Shown here: piece by piece, positions 1 to 8,600 of the stretch
Numbering within the stretch: position 1 is the first letter of the stretch
Layout of the letters: each line of letters starts with the position of its first letter
NCBI GenBank assembly: GCA_940671915.1
Contig: CALNVZ010003435.1
Location: forward strand, 6,688,154-6,752,153
Length of the DNA stretch: 64,000 bases
Direction of reading: 5' to 3'
Source: Paracentrotus lividus
Taxonomy: Eukaryota; Echinodermata; Echinoidea; Camarodonta; Echinidae
Notes under the pieces: model-generated
The model's input: only the letters and a program-made list of their open reading frames with translations
What the model was told of the DNA's origin: nothing
Database searches by the model: none
Made by a program: the position numbers and the translations under genes

Positions 1-98
1 ACCCATAAGTCCAAAATTGTGAATATACTCGGATGGGAAACTATTGGCTTTAGTTCATACATTTAAAATGTACATTCTCGAATGATCTCAATATACAG

Positions 99-258
99 GA
101 AAAACAACTATCATTGGTGTTGGTGGGGTCAGTACAGGTCAAGACGTTTATGAGAAGATAAGAGCTGGGGCGTCATTGGTTCAACTCTACACCTCATTTG
201 CATATGAAGGACCGCCTCTTCCATCAAAGATCAAGAGAGAGTTAGAGGAGTTACTGAG
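99..258 (+). CDS. DHODH: DHODH penultimate coding exon
   Basis: The acceptor AG is at 97-98 and the donor GTAAGT starts at 259. The exon encodes the FMN-phosphate-binding GVGG loop and the following helix. It ends two bases into an arginine codon, which the next exon completes. Confidence 0.92.
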
Positions 259-674
259 GTAAGTTTTATTGAAATGCTGTGAATTTGATGAAATGTAGAA
301 ATTCAAAACTCTAATAATCGCAAATGACGTCTTACGCAAATTATTTATCTTTAGTAGAGAAGGTTAAGTTTAATACAATCCTCCCATCTACCAGTGTATT
401 TAAACATTAAAACCAGGATACTGATATTTGAGGATACATGTATTATGCGATACATTATTTTAGTTTGATTTATAGAGCATTTATTTCAAAACACTACTGT
501 TTTAACCCAGAAGATATTCTAAGGAAGATGCATTAGTTCTGTTAGTTTTTCTCTAAACAGTTGAGAAAACAAGCTCAATGTCTTATATTTTTTGTTACTC
601 TTTCTCTTATTCTTCTAAACAGGAAAGATGGTTTTAAATCAGTATCAGAAGCAGTTGGAGTTGACCATAGATGA
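99..674 (+). CDS. DHODH: Dihydroorotate dehydrogenase, C-terminal part (exons 99-258 and 623-674)
   Basis: Class 2 dihydroorotate dehydrogenase is the FMN enzyme of the inner mitochondrial membrane that oxidises dihydroorotate to orotate with ubiquinone in pyrimidine synthesis. Only the last about 70 residues lie in the window. The first exon reads [14 protein letters not shown], then [14 protein letters not shown] and [17 protein letters not shown]. This matches the DHODH signature 2 (hydrophobic pair, G-x-GG-V, then GA), whose loop binds the FMN phosphate. The last exon adds [16 protein letters not shown] and a TGA stop, close to the vertebrate end GADHRR. The exons join in phase across a GT-AG intron (259-622). 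The signal anchor and catalytic serine lie upstream of the window. PSMA7 is convergent, with stops 4.8 kb apart. Family assignment is very secure. Confidence 0.95.
623..674 (+). CDS. DHODH: DHODH terminal coding exon
   Basis: A pyrimidine-rich acceptor (tcttctaaacag) ends at 622. One base completes the split arginine codon, then 16 residues follow and a TGA stop at 672-674. The C-terminal tail GVDHR resembles the conserved end of animal DHODH. Confidence 0.93.
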
Positions 675-1032
675 TAGCAAGATGGAGGACAACCTTCACA
701 AATAGTGTACATCAAATAGACTTAGTATTCCTCTACAACTAGGGGCAAGGGGTGTATAATCAAGTTGTGCATAAAGTTTTGCATAACTGTCATTTTTTTT
801 TACCTTGTCCCCAACAACTTGCATATTGTCCGTCGCTGTCCAAAAAGAAGGTACATGTACTCAGCAGGAAGGCGACAATATAAATTGCCAAATGGGATGG
901 TCAAAGATTATCTTGACATTTTTACGCAAATGTGATTTGTGATCAGTTAAATTGTGGCTAAACATAAAACCAAATTGAAAATGATAGCGAAGTTAGGAAT
1001 TGATTACGAATTACTCTACATCTACATATTTC

Positions 1033-1035
<3 letters not shown>
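675..1035 (+). other. DHODH 3'UTR, proximal part
   Basis: AT-rich sequence directly after the DHODH stop. I see no AATAAA before the LINE remnant that follows. The first AATAAA on this strand is at 1231-1236 inside that remnant, with others at 2811-2816 and 3607-3612. The poly(A) site cannot be fixed by eye. Confidence 0.45.

Positions 1036-1079
<44 letters not shown>
1036..1079 (+). repeat. T44 homopolymer
   Basis: An uninterrupted run of 44 T. It produces an artefactual polyphenylalanine frame around it. It may be the oligo-A end, on the minus strand, of an inserted retroelement next to the LINE remnant. Confidence 0.9.
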
Positions 1080-1080
<1 letters not shown>

Positions 1081-1099
1081 TTGTTGACAATTACGGTAT

Positions 1100-1830
1100 A
1101 TTCATTTCATTTCATTTCATTTATTTTCCATTTTAAAAAAACATGGGAAATGTACATGTAAAATATATATTGATACAACATAATATTTCAACATATATTG
1201 AACATATCAAACATATTAAACATATTAACTAATAAAAATGGAGGGATACCCTAAGGAAGCTAAATGCTTATAATCAGGGTCCTGTAAAAGAAAGATAAGA
1301 AAATACAAATAGTTAAAAGCTACAAGTTAAAATACAATGATTCACAGAGCAATCAAAGACATCCAACATTCATACAGGGCACTCATGCATGCTTACACAC
1401 TAAAGGGGTGAAGGTGAGAGAGAGAAAGAGAGAGAGAGAGAGAAGGGGGAGATAAGAGAGAAAATGAGAGTAAGAACAAATTGGGAGAGATGTTCATTGC
1501 GTATATCTCATTGTGTACAGACATTAGAATATCATTAAAATACTTTTTTTTGCACATAACTTTAAATTTAGAAAGAGTTGAACTTTGTTTAATACAGGCA
1601 TCTAAAGCATTCCATTCTTTGATACAGTTAACTGGAAATGACTTCAGAGCTTAAGTTGTTCGATCAGATATGATTGAAATCCCATTTGGCTACATGTATT
1701 CAAGTAATATCATTCATAACTGTATGCTCAGCTCGGTGAAACATCCCTATATCTAGGGCCCTTATATATTCAAGATGTCTTTTTATAAGGCCTGCATACA
1801 TCAGCCTGATTATTCTGGTTAATGTGTAAG
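1100..1830 (-). mobile_element. CR1/L2-like LINE 3' end, degenerate
   Basis: Read on the minus strand, about 1480-1660 translates (with stops) to SFPVNCIKEWNALDACI, then SSTLSKFKVMCKKKYF. This resembles the F-P-x-I-x-x-WN-x-L ... SL-x-x-FK-x-x-L end of the reverse-transcriptase ORF in CR1, L2 and Jockey-like LINEs. Further along the minus strand the element ends in tandem TGAAA units (plus-strand ATTTC units at about 1099-1128), the sort of short tandem 3' tail these LINEs carry. An in-frame stop precedes the conserved block and no long frame survives, so it is dead. The outer boundary toward 1830 is approximate. The family is inferred from the motif, not from a database. Confidence 0.6.
1414..1443 (+). 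repeat. (GA)n microsatellite
   Basis: Alternating GA with one AAG interruption, followed by a purine-rich stretch to about 1480. It lies within the LINE-derived block. Confidence 0.85.
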
Positions 1831-2235
1831 CAGCAACTGTTATGGCAGGGGCACTTTTGTTTTCAGCTCATCTTTCTACTTGTTCTTCCATTTTTTGTGG
1901 TTATATTGTTAAATGTGATGAAATGTTGGTACAAAATCATGCCGGAATGAAAGAGTAGCTGAACAGGTTTTGAAGTTATTAAAGTTTAAAGGACACAGGT
2001 TCATTAGAGTTAAGTGTGTATATATTGAATCATGTCACTTTAAATGATAAAATAACTGTTAAAAATGATGGGAAATGATGGAAAATGATTTGCTTTTGTA
2101 TTAATTTAAATGTAAATTACTTTATCAATATAGGGTCATCTGATGAAACAAACCCATCATAGCACTGCAAATTCAAGTAATTAAATAATGTCTGAAATAA
2201 TGTGTATCTCTTGCACATACTAGGTGAAAATGTCA

Positions 2236-2732
2236 CTACAGTCTACTCCCATTAAAGCAAGCACAGATACAAATATAACTTGTTATAGCGAGGTAATTTT
2301 CCCAGTCCTGTGTCAAACATAATTTATGCAGATGTATTTATGTGTCCATGTTTTCAGTAATCAAGATTTCGTTACAATGAGGTATTAATACTTTTCAAGA
2401 TTTTGTAAGAGGATGACAAAGTCATTGAATTCATTACGCTCACTTATCATTGAACACGATCCTACGTGTATTCAGTGATATGTAACAGAAGTGAACGCAT
2501 GCACTTAGTCTAGTTTTCTCATAACTGGCAAAAAATGAATTTTATACATGGTCTTCAATTACAATTGACTCACTTATATGTGACATTTGTGATGCAAGAA
2601 AGGTATCATTGCCAAAATAAATGAGCTCAAAATATGGCTCCTTTAAGATTGGATTACCATTACCTTATTTTTATACGCACTCTATATCACCTGGCCAGAG
2701 CACATTGTTATGGTGGGAGTGGACTAGTCTGC
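2236..2732 (+). mobile_element. Pogo/Tigger-like MITE copies, degenerate
   Basis: The stretch begins CAGTCTACTCCCATTAAAGC and contains TAACTTGTTATAGCGAGG and a relic GATTTCGTTACAATGAGG. On the complementary sense it ends with GGGAGTGGACTAGTCTG. Ends of the form CAGT..ACTCCC..TTATAACGA are common in pogo/Tigger-like non-autonomous transposons (established knowledge of that class). Related fragments occur at 3863-3955, 6986-7055 and 48318-48340. It may be one element or two adjacent ones. Confidence 0.45.
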
Positions 2733-3109
2733 AAGCACATACTCAATTTGACACTTAAACAAATTTCAGTCTAGAGTGGAGACTAGCCTCCAAACTCACT
2801 GTCTGTGTCAAATAAAATTGGGAGAAGCTATAGTACACGAGTGAATCTAGTTCGTAGCTTCAGACCCTAGTAAGCGAACAACATGGGTTTGTGCCTGCAA
2901 ACTAGGAGTGGACTATTCATCATTTTCATTTTTTTTCCTCTCATGTTATGAATTTTGGTAATGTAGTATTTTAATTTGTGTAAGTAATGTATTCAAAAAT
3001 TTTATTGAGGCCTTCATAGAGGTGTGTAAATTTCATAAGTTTTATGTAGGCTTTAGTGTTACGTCCAGGGTGGAAAATATTAATTGGTAGTGGAACACTA
3101 GTCCGCAGG

Positions 3110-3400
3110 GCGTTATCATTATCACCGACCATCATTGTCATCATTTTTAGCTTCATCATGATCATGATCATAATCAATATCCTTATCAACATCATCATCA
3201 TAAACATCATAGTCATCGTAATCACATTGTCATAATCATCAATATCCTCTTCATCATCATCTTCACCACTATCACCATCATCTTCATCATCATAATCAAC
3301 ATCATAGTCATAATCATAGTCACATCGCCGTCCTAGTCATTTCCATTATCATTACATTATCAATATTTCTATCATTTCATTCAACCATCAATATTATCAG
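3110..3400 (+). repeat. Imperfect (ATC/CAT)n microsatellite tract
   Basis: Nearly 300 bases of degenerate ATC, CAT and ATA triplets. It gives spurious methionine- and isoleucine-rich frames on the minus strand. Confidence 0.8.
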
Positions 3401-3862
3401 CAGTTTCAGAACTGTGTCATGCCATATTGCCTTTGAAGTTTATTATTTTTGAATTAAATTGAACCCAATGAAGTTGCCACACAGTTGGCAAAAGGATGTA
3501 AGAGTTTTTGTATGCCCTTCTGCCAGCTGCATGACCAAGTTTTGTCAAGCACAAAGTGTTGATGTATGTTAGATTTATGTGATTGAATATCTTTACTGAT
3601 AGATAAAATAAACAAAATCATGAAATGATTCTTACAATTATATTGTGTCTCGCATTCTTTCTTGAGGGTTTCTTATTTAAAAAAAATAGCATTAGCTGAC
3701 GTGGCTGCAATAAAAGTCATCATTAACCAACTTATTATCAAGCTTCAATTGGCATTTCTTAGAAATAGTAACAACTGCAATAAGATTGCAGGCTCTTATG
3801 AGATAATTTAATTATTTGAAAGGATTGTGATTATTCTGTAAAATAATTTCATCACAATGGTA

Positions 3863-3955
3863 TACAGTCCACTCCCATTATATTGAGACTGGGAGAATCA
3901 CCTTGTTTCAGTAAAAGCTGTATCTGTGCTCAATATAACATGAGTGGACTGTGTT
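3863..3955 (+). mobile_element. Short foldback MITE, CAGTCCACTCCC family
   Basis: The left arm ACAGTCCACTCCCATTATAT, continuing TGAG, is mirrored by a right arm CTCAATATAACATGAGTGGA, continuing CTGTG. They form an imperfect hairpin of about 25 bp per arm. It is the same family as the fragment at 2236. Confidence 0.55.
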
Positions 3956-5515
3956 TGTGACTTGTGGAAGTTTCTTGCCATAAAAGGGCTGCCGTCGACA
4001 GTTAACAATTCTGTTTATACAGAATTTGTTTATATGTATTGGAATAAATCCCATATTCATTTGAATTGAAGAATTATTGATCTCAAAATTAACAAACAAA
4101 TGACTTCCAAGTCTCGGTTGTAGTGTTGGAAAAGAATTTTAATTGTTTGCTTTGCAAAATGACATATTTCTACAGAGGAATCAGAATACATGAACAAAAA
4201 AAAACAAAAAAAAGAGCTTTGCTACAGTATAATACATCACACATTCCAAATATTACATATTTTCAATCTTGTTATGATTATCAATATAATTTGATAAGAA
4301 TTCTGCAGTCACCAACAGACATAGGGTTTACTTTTGAATTAAATCAAGATGTTATATAAAAGCAGACCCTGGTTTATCATGAAACGACCCAGAATTTGAA
4401 GAAATCCTAGTTGACTGGTACCTATTTGAAGACTCGAATTTGCAAAGAGTTAAATAATATTAAATGCTGGGATTTAAACTGAACCAGTATATAGTGGAGA
4501 AAGCCACATGCTCTATTAACTATAGTTGTTATTCAATGCAATGCTATTCAATAACAAGTTTGCCACCATTTTGCCTTTTAAAAAAAAGAATATGTATTTG
4601 GACATATAAAATATAATGCCACTAAATCAGTTGAGGGTTGTTGGTTTGTTAGTGTGAATCAAATTTCCTTTATGACGGGGTATATTCCCAGGTCAGAAGC
4701 CAATTACAAAACCAACAAATACATTGTCTGTACAGGATATTAACAGAGACCATCATTTCAATTGGCAACCCCTCGATTTTTATATAATTTCAACCATGGT
4801 GTAAAAGAGATCAAGAGATCTTCTGCTCTTTTGACTACATGCAGGTCAAATCACATTTTCGAGGGCTTATGGTAATCCATTTTGATCAATCACATGTTGA
4901 AATGTGAACAATATCAAATAAATATACTAATTAACGTTTTAATATCTATCGTAATATCTATGCCATACAGCTGGAGATCTTAACTACAATTAAGATGCAC
5001 ATCTTGCACATATTACACAATAAAATTTTTTTCTTGGGGTAAATTAACCTTGAAATGACTCATTTGATGTCTCAAACTTTTCACTGTTAAAATGGCCTAT
5101 ACAAGAAATATTTGCTTACACAAGTACCTGTAACCTCACTAAAGAATAACAAAACCTTCAACCTTCATATCAGGATAGATCTTTGTCCTTACTTCATTCT
5201 AGCTTTGCAGTTACCAATTCTCAAAATATTGTTAATACCACCATGTAATTTGGGGGCACTTTGAAGATATGGTGCCAATTGCATAAAATATTTCATTTTC
5301 CGAGAATCGGGTGGGTGTTATTTGATATAGTTTTACATATGATTAACACCGCTCTATCTCTCTTTTGCGCTTACAAAAGTCATCTTTGAACTACACTCTC
5401 TGTTGGTTTTGGTCCAAATCTAGCGATCGGTAATAGCAGGCCTATTATTGGGGTCTCACTCCTTTTAACATACAAAAAAAACAAAACAATATACAAGACA
5501 TGTTTCTACTGATCA
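3956..5515. other. DHODH-PSMA7 convergent spacer and PSMA7 3'UTR
   Basis: AT-rich sequence with no recognisable gene. The portion next to 5515 should be PSMA7 3'UTR. On the minus strand the best poly(A) signal I find is ATTAAA at 4943-4938, about 570 bases past the stop. This is tentative. Confidence 0.4.
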
Positions 5516-5620
5516 TTATGAAGATGAACCTCCTTTCTTCTGCTTCTTCTTTTCAGCTTCTTCTTCCTTCTCCTTCTCGATCTCTGTAACATACTTCTCC
5601 ACTTCAGATACTTCATACAT
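5516..5620 (-). CDS. PSMA7: PSMA7 exon 6 (terminal)
   Basis: Thirty-four codons and TAA (5518-5516). It begins [20 protein letters not shown] and ends QKKGGSSS. The charged helix and lysine-rich tail are as expected for alpha-4. The GGSSS extension makes the protein slightly longer than the human one. Confidence 0.95.
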   Translation of the reverse strand: MYEVSEVEKYVTEIEKEKEEEAEKKKQKKGGSSS

Positions 5621-8600
5621 CTGATAAACACAAAACAAAAGAAAGTATATTGTATCATTTATACAAGGAGTAATAAACAATCCCTAATGATAATCATGAT
5701 CATCAATTCAATGCAATTTATTTCACTTTGCGGCATAAAAACACGAACAGAAAGTCAGAGAATGTATTAACCATTGTAATGCAGAGTGCACTTGTAGTGT
5801 TAATAAGTGTCTATCGTTGTACTACAGAACTTGTCGACTAGCGAACAAAGCACATACCGGGTACATGTATAGAACTAAGTCCCTTAGGCTGGGTTCACAT
5901 AGAAGAATACAGTATAAGCTATTCGGTATTCAGTATTCGGTATACTCTATACAAGTATAGCGACCAATTTCATACTTTTCGCCGATGACATGACTTTTTC
6001 AAACGGAGAATATTTGGCTTTCCTCCTACTACCCGACGCTGAGGAGGCTCATGTGAGGAGAAAAATAGTTGATAGGGGGAATTCAGAACATTTGAACACA
6101 CGACTTGCAAATGAAGGGTGGTATACACAGAAAAAAAATCTAACATGCGCGATTCCCGTATACTATACGAAATGCAGCTGTACGCACTTTTCGAACAGTG
6201 CCGTCGTATGTGAAGCGGTATTTTGAAATCGTATTGCTTACAAAGGAATGTAGCTTGTTCTATTCAAGCTATTCACGTGCCCTCGCAAAACGAGCCCGAA
6301 TACCCGAGCCGTATAGCTCTATGTGAACCCAGCCTTAGGCATTAAAAAGAAATGTTTGCTGTGACATGACCGACCCTTGTAAAAGCCACCAATTTTTTAA
6401 TATATTAAATTTATATCTGACCTCCAAAAAATAAAATGAGCCAAACAACCCTAATATTCATGTTTAGCCTACATTTTTTTCTTTTTTGTTTAACGCTTAA
6501 AAAAATTGGCGATTTGACCAGTAAAATCTCATCCCTATGTTCATTATATCAAGAGCAGTGCATGTTTTAATGAATTCCTGTTCCTTGCATGATCTCAAAC
6601 ACTATTTGCACAGTAGTGTGATACACAGGTACTGCACCATTGCTACAGTGCATCTCATCTTGGTGCACACCAGTCACAAAAAAAACAAACAAAAAAAAAC
6701 AAACAAAACATACCAACCCTTTTTCCACTCTGTCATGGCAAACAAACCAATTTTTTTTTTAAAGTCCTTTACCTTGAGTGGTTCACCTCTCCTCATGACA
6801 GCCAGTTCAATGTTCTTGGCTCCTGATTGGACGACTTCTAACAATGCTCGTACTGCTAGCTTGACAGTCTCACGTTCTGACTGGACCACTTCATCAGAGT
6901 AATGCTTCTCTAGGAATTCCCTCACTGTCTTAGCACTGCGACCGATGGCATTGGCCTGTAATATGGAAAAGATAATTCTAACATGGATGCCCAGTCCACT
7001 CCTATTACAACAAGGTGCTTGGGACCAGCCAAGTACATTGTTATAACAAAATCTTGTGATACTTGTGGTACATAGACAAATGGGCACATGTCTAACATTG
7101 GGTCTGTAAAAAATAATCTAGTTACTTGTATCTACGAAAACGATAATTCACTTTAATACAAATGAATTGAGGGAAATTATGGTAGAAACAACAGTAGCTG
7201 CCTTGTTCCAGAAATGTCTGAAGATGCAACAAAAAAAAAAAGAGGAAAAAACAACTGAATAATATTTGTCTAAATTGAGAGGGATATTCAGGGCACATTT
7301 CTCAAAATGGAAGCTTGACATCTCAATACATTTGTTTTCTTCATATTATTGACTTATTGAACAAGATTTACATTTTTTGTGTGACCCATTCCACTTTCTA
7401 ATGTCTACTTTTGATAATTTTCATGTGATTTGTTAGTCCATTATCTTAAAAAAACAAACTGAATTACAAAAAGAAACAAGAGTATCTTCTCACCTTCCAT
7501 GAATGATATGTTCCTGCAGGATCGGTCTGGTAAAGCCTTGGTGAGCCATCATAGTCAAAACCTACAATTAAAGTGGACAGTCCAAAGGGCCTCCTACCAT
7601 TGCTTTGTGTGTAGCGCTGATAGATCAATGAAAAGACGAATAGAAGGAGAAGGTAATGTAACCATGAGGCAAGCAATAGACACTAAGATTCAGTCAGGTC
7701 AGACATTTTATACAAACAAAAAGAAGAAGAAAAATGGAGTCTTTGATGTTGAGTTCATACGTACCTGTTCAACTTATACAGATGGATAAGTTCTGTATAA
7801 ACTAAAGAAACACATTATCGTGATAAATTCTAATAAACGTTCTTTTGTATAAATAAGTTGTTGAATCATATCTTTAAACTTTTAAGTACAAAAATTGAAT
7901 CAACTGCAGTCAATACACACAAAAAACAACAACAACAATATTGCCATACCATGCAAGTCTAGCTTTCTACAGAGCTGCTAAAGAGATTACTATGTGTAGT
8001 ATATTTTATAATAATGATAATAAAAATTTACATCTATATAGCGCATTAATTCATACATTTCAATGCGCTTTATTTTATGTAACCTGTAAGTACCTGTTTA
8101 AGCTGAGCCATAAAGCGAGTGATGTACTCTACTGTGACTGGGTCTTCTACAGTCAGCTTATGACTCTGGCATTCAATACGAGCCCTGTTGATGAGGATGC
8201 GTGCATCTGCTGTTAGACCTGAAAATGAGCAAGAATAGTAAATTATATCAGAGAAATATTATTTGACAAATTTGGGTGTTTGCATGTCATGCCCTTTATG
8301 CAATTTAACTTTCACACTAGACAGCAATATTGTAAAGGGAGAAGTTTGAATTTTAAGGACAAAAAGTACATTGCTCTGATTTAATATTTTTACTGTTGGG
8401 AGGGGGTGGGGTGGGGTGGGGTGGGCACATGTATGTGGGTTGATCAAAATCTTTGTTGTATCTTGTTTATAACATTTCCTTTTCAAGCTCATTTATTCAT
8501 ATAATACTAATAGCTTCTTTTTAGGGCAGCTTTAGACTTTGTTCTACATGTACCTAGCTGTCCACATAATTATAACAGGCATGAGACAGAGAAATTTCAA

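Noticed and set aside
954..1136. 60-residue frame
   Set aside because: Mostly polyphenylalanine from the T44 run next to a LINE remnant.
2971..3225. Methionine/isoleucine-rich minus-strand frame
   Set aside because: Product of the degenerate ATC microsatellite.
6537..6902. 121-residue plus-strand frame
   Set aside because: Antisense shadow of PSMA7 exon 5.
7499..7789. 96-residue plus-strand frame
   Set aside because: Antisense shadow of PSMA7 exon 4 running into an intron.
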